DNA of 14,975 nucleotides from an uncultured Desulfovibrio sp. (GTDB lineage Bacteria; Desulfobacterota; Desulfovibrionia; Desulfovibrionales; Desulfovibrionaceae). The notes under the pieces are model-generated. The model worked only from the letters and a program-made list of their open reading frames with translations, did not search any database and was not told the origin of the DNA. The stretch covers positions 1 through 14,975 of the forward strand of contig USCL01000065.1 in assembly GCA_900553145.1 (NCBI GenBank). Reading direction: 5' to 3'. Position numbers and translations under genes: made by a program. The first letter of the stretch is position 1. The number at the start of each line of letters is the position of its first letter. Of this stretch, positions 1 to 8,098 are shown one piece after another.

Positions 1-142
1 TACCCCGCTTTCTTGTCCTGCGCTCAAGAGAGCCATCCCTTTCCGCCCCTTTTCATAGGGACGGCCTTTCCCCCTATTCCGGGAAAACCCCAAACAGGGA
101 TTCGATAACGTCAAAAGCCTTTGAAGAGGGAGAGGAGGGGCT

Positions 143-188
143 CCGGGGGAGGGGGAAGCTTTCCCCAGAAAGTTTCCCCCTCCCCCGG
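143..188 (-). terminator. Long perfect hairpin after the cyclic-di-GMP gene
   Basis: A 15-bp perfect inverted repeat has arms at 143-157 and 174-188. Inside it a further CTTTC/GAAAG pairing (159-163 with 168-172) leaves a tetraloop at 164-167. It starts 33 bases beyond the stop of the upstream minus-strand gene, so it probably ends or protects the 3' end of that mRNA. There is no T-run after it on the minus strand, so it is not a textbook Rho-independent terminator. The G-rich arm (two G5 tracts on the plus strand) is also notable. The rest of 1-220 shows no gene I can support. Confidence 0.5.
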
Positions 189-220
189 CTGCCTTCATCC
201 CACTCCCCCGCCCTCACCGC

Positions 221-3200
221 TCATTCCCCACATATGCGGGGAAAACCCGCCTCAACCGCTTCGAAATGGGCGAGCGGGACAGGCCGGGAAAAAATATACC
301 CCTGAATGGCGTCGCAGCCGATGGAACGGAGGAACTCCACCTGTTCCCGCTTCTCGACGCCTTCGGCGACGGTGGACATGCCGAGCGCACGGGCCATCTG
401 CACAATGCTCTCAACCACGGCGCACTCGCGGGCCGTGCCCTCGGTATCGCGGAAGAAGGCTATATCCAGCTTGAGCACGTCGAGCGTGATCTCCTTGAGC
501 ATGTTGAGCGACGAGTACCCCGTGCCGAAATCATCCATCGCGCTGCGGAATCCGTGCGACGGAAGGGCCGCCATCAGTTCTCGGAACAGCCCAAAATTAC
601 GGATCACCATTGTTTCCGTGCACTCAAGCTCAAGCATCCCGGGAGCGATGCCGTACTTGTCGCGGACCGCCGAATAGCGGTCAAGGAAATCGCCCTGCGC
701 AATGCTCAGGCGCGACACATTCACCGAAAGCCGTAACAGCGGCAGACCGCGCGAACGCCGGGACGCCAGATACGCGCACGCCTCCTCGAAGACGAAGGCG
801 TCCAAATCCACGATGAAACCGTTGCGCTCGAACAACGGGATGAAATCCCCGGGCGATACCATCCCGTACCCCGGGCGATCCCAGCGCACCAGCACTTCGG
901 CGCCGAACAGCGCGTCGCCGTGCTGGATATCCACCTGCGGCTGGAAATAGAGGCAGAACTCCCGATTGCGCAGAGCCTCTTCCATGCAGCTTTCAATATT
1001 TTTCTCATAGAGGACACGTTTGCGCATCTCTTCAGAATAAAAAGCATACTTGCTTCCGCTGAGGTGCTTTACGCTCTTTTGGGCAAGGTTCGCCCGGTCA
1101 AGCATGTCGTCGATGCTGAGGATATCCTCGGGGCGCTCCACCAGATAAATGCCCGCGATCATCTCCACGCGGAACCGGCGGTTCGCCAGCCCCTCGAAAC
1201 GGGTCAGCAGATCCGAACAGCGCAGGAACCGCATCACCAGATCGTCGTTATCCACATAGGTCCGCAACAGGACGAAATTATCGCCGGAAATGCGCCCGAA
1301 CGTTTCGCCGGGGCGCGCGCCTTCCGCGATGAGCTCGGCCCAGTAGCTGAGCAGTTCGTCCCCGATGTCATATCCGTAGATATCGTTGATGAACTTGAAA
1401 TTACGGATATCGCAGTACCAAAGCGAATAGTTGCGGTCGCCGCGCCCAGCCAGCAGTTCCGCCGCGTCCGCCTTGAACTTGGAAAAATTATGGTATCCCG
1501 TGACCGGATCGTGCTCCGCCTGATAGCGCAGGCTGCGCAGTGCCCGCACATTCTCATCCATGTCCGAGATCGTGCCCACGATACGCTGGAGCTTGCCCTG
1601 CGCATCGCGCTTAAGCGTCGCCGCAATGCGGTACCAGATGAACGCGCCGTCACGGCGGCGCAGGCGCACCGTCGTCTCCACCTGATCCTCACGGTACAGC
1701 GAGGCGTGGAACGCCTTGAAATCCGCCATATCGCGGGGGTGCACCGTCAGGGACCGGAGCATGTCCGGCACATTGCCGGGATTGCCGCGGCAATCCAGCA
1801 GCGCGCTCAGATACGGCGCATAATGCAGCTGCTGTTCCGGCCCCCAGTCGAACACCACGCTTTTGGTCTGCTCCACAATGATCCGGTAACGCTCGTCCAT
1901 CATGTGCAGCCGCTGGAGCTCGGCGTTCTCGCGGGAAAACGCGTCCAGCCGCTTGCGGTCGTCGATGCCGTGCACCCAGACGAAATGGAGCTTGTCCGGG
2001 TCTTCCACGCACAGGACGTTTGCCGTTACCCAGTGGTACATTTCATCCCGCCACAGGCAGCGGAAATCTTCCTTGAGCGCGCCGTCATTCAGCCTGAGAG
2101 AACGGGCGCGCGTGACGAGCTCGTCATAACGTTCCCGGTCTTCCGGGTGGATCATGGACTCCCTCACCATCCCCTTCAAATCGTCCAGCTTGCCTTCGTC
2201 GGGAAGTGGGAGGAACGTCCCGCAGGAATGCCGGATGATGCGGAACGTGTTCCGGGTGAGGTTGCACTCGTAAACCTCGCCCGATTCCTCGCGCAAGGCG
2301 AAATCATACAGCAACGCGATACGGCTGCGTTCGCGCTCCTGCCGGATATCGGTGATGTCGCTGATGGTGTTGTAGCAGAGCCGGGCGCGGCCGGACGTCG
2401 TGAAGAAGAACCGTGACTGGAGCCACCGCTCTCCCCTCGCGGAGGTCTTCGCCCGGTATTCGCAAGCAAGTTCCCGTTTGCCCGATTCGAACTCCAGCCT
2501 CAGGTTTTCGATACGGCAAAGCGCATAAACGTCATCGCAGTCTTCAGGGACGACGTTCGCGCGCACCGCATCCTTGAGCATAGCCTCATAGCCGCCCTGG
2601 GAAGGGATCTTGTTCCGGGCGAGGAACTCCCCGTACGGCACGGTATACAAGCCCGTATCGAGATCGATGCGCAAAACAAGCCCGTAGGCGTAGCGGAACA
2701 GGAAGGAATGTTCTTCCTCGGCGTTGACGGACGGAAGAGCATCGTTTTCCCTGCTCCCCCGGGAACGGAACTTCATCCGGTACATGTCGTCGTCCGCGGT
2801 CTGGAACAGGGCGTCGTAGGATACCCGCTCCGAGGAGTGGGCCACGCCGACGCTCACGGAAAGCCCGCAGTCCGCATATTCCTCGCCGAGCGAGAGGGAC
2901 ATGGCCTCCCGGATGCGCCTGGCGACATCCAGCGCCTCGGCGCGCGAGGGGACATCCTGCATGAAGGCGGTGAATTCGTCCCCGCCCGTGCGGGCCACAA
3001 AGTCGCGGGTACGGAAGGATTCCTGCAACAGCTTGGCGAAGGCGATCAGCACCGCGTCGCCGCGCAGGTGGCCGTAGCGATCGTTGACGCGCTTGAAATG
3101 ATCAAGGTCGAAGACCAGCAGGGCCGAAGCGTGCCCGCCACGGTGGATGTCGAGGTAGGTCTGTATGAACTGCTGCGCGTACTCACGGTTGTAAAGGCCG

Positions 3201-4870
3201 GTGAGCGGATCGAGCCGCGTCTGACGGATCAGCTCCTCCTGCCGGATTTTGCGCCCGGTGATGTCGAGGAGCAGGCAGATGCACACCGGCTTCCCCATCT
3301 CGTCCACGGTGAGCCGGCCCTTTTCGAGGACCCAGATGACCTGCCCGTCGCCCTTCCTGACCCGGTATTCCTGCTCATAGCAGTCGTGCACGGCCGCGCG
3401 CCATGCGCCACGGAAGAGATCCACGTCATCGGGCCAAACGATGGCCTCAAGGCCGCCCGCTATCAATGCCTGAAACGTTTCCCGATCATAGCCGAGGAAA
3501 TGCAGCATGCCCTCGCTGACATAGTCCAGCCGCCGCTCGTCGCCCCCGCCGGTGACGAGAAAACCGCCCTCAAGGCTGGAATCGATCAAAGACATGCAAT
3601 AGCGCTGGCGGCGGTAATCCGCTTCACGGCGCTGCTGCTCGTCGATGTCGGTATAGAAGCAGTACAGCACCTCATGGCCGTTCCACCGCTCCTCGGCGCA
3701 GCAGGCGTCCATGCGCACCCATATGTTGCTGCCGTCCTTCCGCCGGATGCGGAAAGAGACGCTGAATCGACCCGCCGCCTTGCGGCTGCGGATCTCGACG
3801 TTGCCCGCGATCAAATCTTCGGCGTACACGAAGCTGATGGCCCGGTTGCCGAACCGGGCGCGCACTTCTTCCCTCGTGTACCCGAGCATGCTGAAAAATT
3901 GGTCGTTGGCGTCGAGGATGGTATACTCGGCATCGGCGGCGAGCTTCGCGAACCCGCTGAAGACGACGGCGTGGCAGGCTTCCAGCTCGGCGTTCTTTTC
4001 CCTGAGCGAAACCACGCTTTGCTGAAGTTGCTCCTGAAGCTCACGGGAGCGGGTGATATCGACGACAATGCTGATGATGACGGGCCGCCCGTCCTCGGAA
4101 ACATTGCGCAAACCCCGGTCGAGGACCCATATGTAGGAGCCGTCCCGCCTGAGCATCCGGTAGGAGACTTCATAACGGTCGGAAACGGCCAGCGCTTCCC
4201 TAACCACCGTATTAACGCAGCCGCGATCGTCGGGATGGATGCCGTTCTCGACCATCCCCGCGGTGTCCTCCACAAAGTCCTCATACGAGGTATACCCGAG
4301 GTATTCGAGGAGCTGGTCATTAATGAAGTAAAGGGGGAACCCCTTTTCTATATAGCCGCCGATAAGCCCGCCGGGTATGCTGTTCTTGAGCAGCTGGAAC
4401 GCGCTGCGCCGGGACTGCGAGGAAAGGCCGTTCCCCCGGCCAAGGAAGGAGGAAGGGAAAAATTCGCCGTCCGGCTGCTCGCTGCTTGGAAGGGAGGCAT
4501 GGATGCCCTGAATGAGGCAGCGCCCGTCCGGGGTTTCGCAGCACATGGCGGAAATGCGGACGTTCACCCCTTGCCCGCTGGCGGGATCGACAACGCCCAT
4601 GTCGCCATCCACATAGCACGCCCCTCCCGATTCCACGGTGTACAGATTCCGCAGCGTCACGTCGAAAGAGCCCGGCATGGACTTGAATTCCTCGGCAAGC
4701 AGCCCGCGGCAATCGCAGAACCCCTTTCCGGCACGTTCAAAATCTCCCGTCCCTATCCAGCGGATATCGTCAGCGAGACAATCCAGCGTCTTATCCAGAT
4801 CGCGCAAATGGAGATAAGCATCAAAAAAACGGCGGACGGCGTCCTCGGAACGGGAAGCGATTGTTTGCAT
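221..4870 (-). CDS. Multi-PAS GGDEF-GGDEF-EAL cyclic-di-GMP signalling protein
   Basis: Predicted soluble sensor enzyme of 1549 residues that makes and/or degrades cyclic-di-GMP; no membrane segment is visible. Domains, numbered from the ATG at 4870: NTF2/SnoaL-like about 8-128; three PAS modules about 160-540; GGDEF about 548-705 with an intact GGDEF motif (629-633) and an inhibitory RTRD I-site (620-623), five residues apart as in active cyclases; three more PAS or PAS-like modules about 725-1108; a second GGDEF about 1115-1285 whose signature is SGDNF (1195-1199), probably inactive; EAL about 1292-1545. The EAL domain keeps the expected catalytic residues: E1325 (in AEVLVRW), N1384, E1419, D1446, D1447 (DDFGTGYSSL), K1467, E1503 and Q1523, so phosphodiesterase activity is likely. 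The frame opens at a GTG at 4906, but the ATG directly precedes the NTF2-like fold; neither start has a clear Shine-Dalgarno. Ligands of the PAS domains cannot be told. Confidence 0.93.
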   Translation of the reverse strand: MQTIASRSEDAVRRFFDAYLHLRDLDKTLDCLADDIRWIGTGDFERAGKGFCDCRGLLAEEFKSMPGSFDVTLRNLYTVESGGACYVDGDMGVVDPASGQGVNVRISAMCCETPDGRCLIQGIHASLPSSEQPDGEFFPSSFLGRGNGLSSQSRRSAFQLLKNSIPGGLIGGYIEKGFPLYFINDQLLEYLGYTSYEDFVEDTAGMVENGIHPDDRGCVNTVVREALAVSDRYEVSYRMLRRDGSYIWVLDRGLRNVSEDGRPVIISIVVDITRSRELQEQLQQSVVSLREKNAELEACHAVVFSGFAKLAADAEYTILDANDQFFSMLGYTREEVRARFGNRAISFVYAEDLIAGNVEIRSRKAAGRFSVSFRIRRKDGSNIWVRMDACCAEERWNGHEVLYCFYTDIDEQQRREADYRRQRYCMSLIDSSLEGGFLVTGGGDERRLDYVSEGMLHFLGYDRETFQALIAGGLEAIVWPDDVDLFRGAWRAAVHDCYEQEYRVRKGDGQVIWVLEKGRLTVDEMGKPVCICLLLDITGRKIRQEELIRQTRLDPLTGLYNREYAQQFIQTYLDIHRGGHASALLVFDLDHFKRVNDRYGHLRGDAVLIAFAKLLQESFRTRDFVARTGGDEFTAFMQDVPSRAEALDVARRIREAMSLSLGEEYADCGLSVSVGVAHSSERVSYDALFQTADDDMYRMKFRSRGSRENDALPSVNAEEEHSFLFRYAYGLVLRIDLDTGLYTVPYGEFLARNKIPSQGGYEAMLKDAVRANVVPEDCDDVYALCRIENLRLEFESGKRELACEYRAKTSARGERWLQSRFFFTTSGRARLCYNTISDITDIRQERERSRIALLYDFALREESGEVYECNLTRNTFRIIRHSCGTFLPLPDEGKLDDLKGMVRESMIHPEDRERYDELVTRARSLRLNDGALKEDFRCLWRDEMYHWVTANVLCVEDPDKLHFVWVHGIDDRKRLDAFSRENAELQRLHMMDERYRIIVEQTKSVVFDWGPEQQLHYAPYLSALLDCRGNPGNVPDMLRSLTVHPRDMADFKAFHASLYREDQVETTVRLRRRDGAFIWYRIAATLKRDAQGKLQRIVGTISDMDENVRALRSLRYQAEHDPVTGYHNFSKFKADAAELLAGRGDRNYSLWYCDIRNFKFINDIYGYDIGDELLSYWAELIAEGARPGETFGRISGDNFVLLRTYVDNDDLVMRFLRCSDLLTRFEGLANRRFRVEMIAGIYLVERPEDILSIDDMLDRANLAQKSVKHLSGSKYAFYSEEMRKRVLYEKNIESCMEEALRNREFCLYFQPQVDIQHGDALFGAEVLVRWDRPGYGMVSPGDFIPLFERNGFIVDLDAFVFEEACAYLASRRSRGLPLLRLSVNVSRLSIAQGDFLDRYSAVRDKYGIAPGMLELECTETMVIRNFGLFRELMAALPSHGFRSAMDDFGTGYSSLNMLKEITLDVLKLDIAFFRDTEGTARECAVVESIVQMARALGMSTVAEGVEKREQVEFLRSIGCDAIQGYIFSRPVPLAHFEAVEAGFPRICGE

Positions 4871-5238
4871 AGGGAGGCACCAGATCAAAAAATATTGTGG
4901 AATCACTAGCCTGAGTCCCGCAGTGCGTCAAGGAGGGGAAAGGACGCCCCGAGCGGGAAAAGACAGCCTATCGGGACGCGTATCCCTTAGGGAACGGACA
5001 ACGGCTTTGGGATATGGGGAGATCCCTTTCCCCCTCTCACAGGGAAGGGGCCCATACCGTAGGGCGGTTACGCAAAGCCGATACGGAAGGCAGCCTCACC
5101 CCCTTATAACACACACTGATCCCCCACGGCGTTTCCTTTCGCTGCGAAAAAATGTTGCGCAGTATGATGCACATGCCTTGCAACGCGGTATTCTTATCCC
5201 ATTCGCAGAAACGTGGCGGGGAAACGGGGAGAATCCTC

Positions 5239-5475
5239 ATGTCCATACGGAGGAGAATGCCGTATAAAAAAGAACGCCGGATCAAGCGGCGGCCAGCGGC
5301 GGGGACAGCCGCACAGGCGGGACGGGATCAACCCGTTCCCAGCTTGGGCGGACAGGATGCGTTCGTCAGAATGGCCGCTTACGGCAACACGGCCTCCCGC
5401 ATGCGGCCCCATGCCCGCCCCCTTTCGGTATATCGGCCACCGGGATACGGCCAAATGCCCGCCGTGATCCCTTGA
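5239..5475 (+). CDS. Possible small basic protein, doubtful
   Basis: A 78-codon frame begins at an ATG preceded by GGAGA with a six-base gap, a normal ribosome-site spacing. The product would be strongly basic at its N-terminus (MSIRRRMPYKKERRIKRR) and Pro/Gly/Arg-rich after that, with no recognisable motif, signal peptide or membrane segment. It ends about 250 bases before dnaB on the same strand. The composition is what chance frames look like in GC-rich DNA, so the ribosome site is the only support. I do not recognise a family. Confidence 0.18.
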   Translation: MSIRRRMPYKKERRIKRRPAAGTAAQAGRDQPVPSLGGQDAFVRMAAYGNTASRMRPHARPLSVYRPPGYGQMPAVIP

Positions 5476-5649
5476 AAAGCCCTCATACGCAACGGCTGCG
5501 GAACCGCCCTCAGTATTTCAGGGAATAAAGGAGTACATAAGAACGCTTCACCTGTCCACACGGAAAGCCAAAAACGCTCCCGGACATGACGGAGAAGGCC
5601 GGTGCCCACTCCCCGCGCAAAAAGGCCATAAGGACGCTCGTCCAACGGG

Positions 5650-5705
5650 CCTTTCCCTTTTTGCCGAAAAAACCTACCCTTAAGGGAAAGGGCGCGTACG
5701 GCGCC
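5650..5705 (+). promoter_or_regulatory. Two stem-loops in the dnaB 5' leader
   Basis: CCTTTCCCTT (5650-5659) is the exact complement of AAGGGAAAGG (5682-5691), a 10-bp stem with a 22-base loop. Directly after it GGCGC (5691-5695) pairs with GCGCC (5701-5705) around a 5-base loop. The second stem ends 23 bases before the dnaB ATG, which has no evident Shine-Dalgarno sequence, so translation control by leader structure is possible. This is inference from base pairing only. Confidence 0.35.
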
Positions 5706-5728
5706 GCCAACCTTTTCCACACAACGCT

Positions 5729-7078
5729 ATGAAGACAGAATTCGAAACAGCCACAACGGAACTCGCGCGCCGGGTTCCGCCGCACAGTGTCGAAGCCGAG
5801 CGGGCCGTGCTCGCCGGGCTGATCCTGCGGCCTTCCGCGATGGGGCAGATCGCGCCCACCCTGCACCCGGAAGACTTTTACCTGCCCGCGCACCAGACGC
5901 TGTACGCGGCGGCCCTCGGGCTCCATACCGATAACCGGCCCGTGGATCTCGTTACCCTTGCGGAACATCTGCGCGATCAAGGCACGCTGGAACAGGCGGG
6001 CGGCGCGGCCTACATCGCAGATCTGGCCCAGTCGCACGTCAGCGCGGCGAACGCCGAGTATTACGCCAAACTCGTACGCGATAAGGCCATCCAGCGCGGG
6101 CTCATCGAGGCGGGCGCCAAAATCGTTTCCGCGGGCTTCGACACGTCAAAGGAGCTGGCCGGGCTCATCGACGAAGCCGAGCAGTCCGTCATGGCGGTAT
6201 CCAGCCGCACCAGCTCCGGCGGGTTCCGGCCTGTGCAGGCGCTTGTGGGAGATGTGGTGGATGCCGTGCTCAAGCCCGCGGCGGGCGGGATCACCGGCCT
6301 CGCCACCGGCTATCCGGAGCTCGACGCCATCACCCGGGGGCTCCAGCCTTCGGATCTGATCATCATCGCGGCGCGCCCGGCCATGGGCAAAACGGCCCTT
6401 GCCCTCAACCTCGCCATGCGCGCCGCCATCAGCGAAGGCGCGCCCGTAGGGATCTTCTCGCTGGAGATGTCCGAACACCAGCTTGTCCAGCGCATGATCA
6501 GCCTGTGGGGGAAGATCCCGCAGGAACAGCTTTCCACAGGACGCCTCAGCAAGGCTGAGGGGGCGCGGTTCTTCGAAACCGCGGATCTGCTCCGTACGGC
6601 ACCCCTGTTCATCAACGAAACGCCCGCCATCAGCACGCTCGAACTGCGCTCGCAGGCCCGGCGGCTCAAGGCCGAACACGGCCTCGGGCTCATCGTGGTC
6701 GACTACCTGCAGCTTATGCGCTCCTCACGGCGCACGGACTCCCGGGAACTCGAAATTTCGGATATTTCCCGCTCCCTCAAGGCCATCGCCAAGGAGCTGG
6801 ACGTGCCGGTTGTGGCCCTTTCGCAGCTCAACCGTAAGGTCGAAGAACGCAAGGACAACCGCCCCATGCTCTCGGACCTGCGCGAATCCGGGGCTATCGA
6901 ACAGGATGCGGACATCGTGATTTTCCTCTACCGCGACGAGGTGTACAAGCCCGATACGCCGAGGAAGGGGATCGCGGAACTCATCATCGGCAAACACCGC
7001 AACGGACGGGTCGGGACGGTGGAGCTGGCTTTCCTGCCGCAGTACACCGCCTTCGAACCGCTCGCCAAGGATCGCTGA
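5729..7078 (+). CDS. dnaB: Replicative DNA helicase DnaB
   Basis: Ring-forming hexameric 5'-3' helicase that unwinds DNA at the replication fork and recruits primase. The 449-residue length is normal for the family. The N-terminal DnaB domain (about 14-115) opens with the typical PPHSVEAERAVLAGL. The RecA-like domain (about 185-447) carries Walker A ARPAMGKT (215-222), the catalytic glutamate E246 in FSLEMS, Walker B ending at D325 in LIVVDYLQL, SQLNR (365-369), DLRESGAIEQDAD (383-395) and GKHRNG (421-426). Everything needed for activity is present. No good Shine-Dalgarno precedes the ATG; the start is chosen because it sits about 15 residues before the conserved PPHS segment. The gene stands alone, without the rpsF/rpsR/rplI neighbours it has in many bacteria, and a plasmid-type initiator lies about 2.7 kb downstream. 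It could be the only chromosomal copy or an element-linked second copy; this window cannot decide. Confidence 0.97.
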   Translation: MKTEFETATTELARRVPPHSVEAERAVLAGLILRPSAMGQIAPTLHPEDFYLPAHQTLYAAALGLHTDNRPVDLVTLAEHLRDQGTLEQAGGAAYIADLAQSHVSAANAEYYAKLVRDKAIQRGLIEAGAKIVSAGFDTSKELAGLIDEAEQSVMAVSSRTSSGGFRPVQALVGDVVDAVLKPAAGGITGLATGYPELDAITRGLQPSDLIIIAARPAMGKTALALNLAMRAAISEGAPVGIFSLEMSEHQLVQRMISLWGKIPQEQLSTGRLSKAEGARFFETADLLRTAPLFINETPAISTLELRSQARRLKAEHGLGLIVVDYLQLMRSSRRTDSRELEISDISRSLKAIAKELDVPVVALSQLNRKVEERKDNRPMLSDLRESGAIEQDADIVIFLYRDEVYKPDTPRKGIAELIIGKHRNGRVGTVELAFLPQYTAFEPLAKDR

Positions 7079-7116
7079 CGGACGGCGCTCCACAGGTTTC
7101 GACAGCCCGCGTATCC

Positions 7117-7152
7117 AAAGGCACGCCGCGTCTGGTGGCGTGCCGCCTTTTA
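7117..7152 (+). terminator. Rho-independent terminator of dnaB
   Basis: GGCACGCC (7120-7127) pairs perfectly with GGCGTGCC (7137-7144) around a 9-base loop. GCCTTTT follows, and the upstream AAAGG can extend the stem against the downstream CCTTT. It lies about 40 bases after the dnaB stop and shows that dnaB is not cotranscribed with flavodoxin. Confidence 0.88.
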
Positions 7153-7733
7153 GAGAAAAAAGGCGTCCCCCTCCCCTCTCAGCAGGCAGTCTCCATAAGG
7201 TTTCCAGACGGCAGGCATCTCAAACCGATCCCATAAGCTGGGTTGGCCTTTTGCGAGAACCGTATCCGTCCAGCCGATTCTCTCGTGCGGGACTTCCGCC
7301 CGTTATCCTCTGAAAGTGCCCCAAAGCACCACATTGCACGGCATAACCACAGGAGATCCCTTTCGCTGGCGGCCTCTGTCCTGTACCGGTTCCCCTCCAG
7401 CGTGGAGGCTCAGGCAGCTTCTGGGCCGGCCTCAAACGGTTTTCCCGGACCACACCGATACCGCCCGGCGGTGGAAAAATAAGGCTGAGGCAGTTTACAT
7501 TGCGACGGCCCCAGCATCACCATATCTGCGGAACCTTTACCTCCTCTCACGGATGATATCCCTTCAACGTATTCTCTCTTCTCATCTTTTTCTGTTTTTT
7601 ACCCTTCCCCCGTACCGCCTGTCCACTTTATCCGCCCCCCATCTTTTCATAGCCTTCTTATCCTGCCTCGGACAAGATGTTCATCCTGTTTCCGATTTTC
7701 TTTGCTTTTGGGTATTCCCTTTTACGTGATGCA
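7153..7733. other. Non-coding spacer, no gene seen
   Basis: About 580 bases between the dnaB terminator and the AT-rich block before flavodoxin. It holds a CCTCCA/TGGAGG hairpin at 7394-7408 and a long pyrimidine-rich stretch around 7540-7680. Reading frames here are short, lack ribosome sites and do not resemble any family I know. I could not match it to RNase P RNA, SRP RNA, tmRNA, 6S RNA or a cobalamin riboswitch on either strand. Confidence 0.5.
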
Positions 7734-7774
7734 TATAATTTATACTTTATTTTCAATATATTACTTGTTATAAT
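7734..7774 (+). promoter_or_regulatory. AT-rich candidate promoter for flavodoxin
   Basis: Two perfect TATAAT hexamers sit at 7734-7739 and 7769-7774 in an AT-rich island that contrasts with the GC-rich surroundings. The -35 matches are weak (TTTATT 17 bases before the second), so this is only a candidate. If used, the flavodoxin mRNA would have a leader of over 300 bases that contains the stem-loops listed next. Confidence 0.33.
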
Positions 7775-7888
7775 TTCCATTGGGCCATAAAAATACATTT
7801 TTTCTACTTGAAAAAGAATTTCAATGTCATTATTGTCTTTTCACGGACGGCGTGAGAACAGGCAGTATCACGTCTCCGGTCAAACTGT

Positions 7889-7982
7889 CGCCGAAAAATC
7901 GGCGCAGGAGCCGGGAGGTGGTTGGCCCGGTTCCCCAGCCGGATGCCGATCCCCCCTCGGAAGCAGTCCTTCGGCATCCGGC
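7889..7982 (+). promoter_or_regulatory. Structured flavodoxin leader with a perfect 12-bp stem
   Basis: CGCCGA (7889-7894) pairs with TCGGCG (7899-7904) around a four-base loop. Further on, GCCGGATGCCGA (7938-7949) is the exact complement of TCGGCATCCGGC (7971-7982), with a 21-base loop. No T-run follows either stem, so they are not evident terminators. They lie 116-210 bases before the flavodoxin start, where a leader regulatory RNA would be expected. I looked for the FMN riboswitch core and did not see it. Confidence 0.4.
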
Positions 7983-8003
7983 AAAGAAATTTCCCCATAG
8001 AGA

Positions 8004-8019
8004 ATGAGACGTTTCTCAT
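8004..8019. promoter_or_regulatory. Palindrome upstream of flavodoxin, candidate operator
   Basis: ATGAGA and TCTCAT form perfect 6-bp arms around CGTT, 80 bases before the flavodoxin ATG. Flavodoxins are often induced by iron starvation through Fur, but this site matches a classical Fur box at only about half the positions, so the regulator is unknown. Confidence 0.3.
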
Positions 8020-8098
8020 CTTCGTGTGTTCTCATTGCCTTTTCCGGCCAAAAAGAGCGAGTGTGCAAGGACAAAACCGTTTCATCATGGAGTGCATC

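Larger units (their letters stand above)
4871..5728. other. Gene-poor spacer between divergent cyclic-di-GMP gene and dnaB
   Basis: Roughly 860 bases with no convincing gene. On the minus strand TTGACG at 4926-4931 lies 17 bases from TAGTGA; this weak promoter would start transcripts downstream of the GTG at 4906, which favours the ATG at 4870 as start of the cyclic-di-GMP gene. Short C- and G-rich inverted segments occur near 5030-5050. The reading frames here have the Arg/Pro/Gly-rich composition of random frames in GC-rich DNA. The only one with a ribosome site is listed separately at 5239. Confidence 0.5.

Noticed and set aside
920..2416. 498-codon open frame on the plus strand
   Set aside because: Same reason: it mirrors the GGDEF-EAL coding sequence and has low-information His/Ala/Val-rich composition.
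4870..4906. Extended GTG start for the cyclic-di-GMP gene
   Set aside because: Adds 12 hydrophobic residues with no ribosome site; the ATG at 4870 begins directly before the NTF2-like domain.
2708..4909. 733-codon open frame on the plus strand opposite the cyclic-di-GMP gene
   Set aside because: GC-rich antisense shadow: no family pattern and no ribosome site, while the opposite strand encodes clear PAS and GGDEF domains over the same bases.
5510..6037. 175-codon minus-strand frame overlapping the start of dnaB
   Set aside because: More than half lies antisense to conserved dnaB codons; no recognisable product.
7220..7453. 77-codon minus-strand frame in the dnaB-flavodoxin spacer
   Set aside because: No ribosome site, no family match; composition like random GC-rich DNA.
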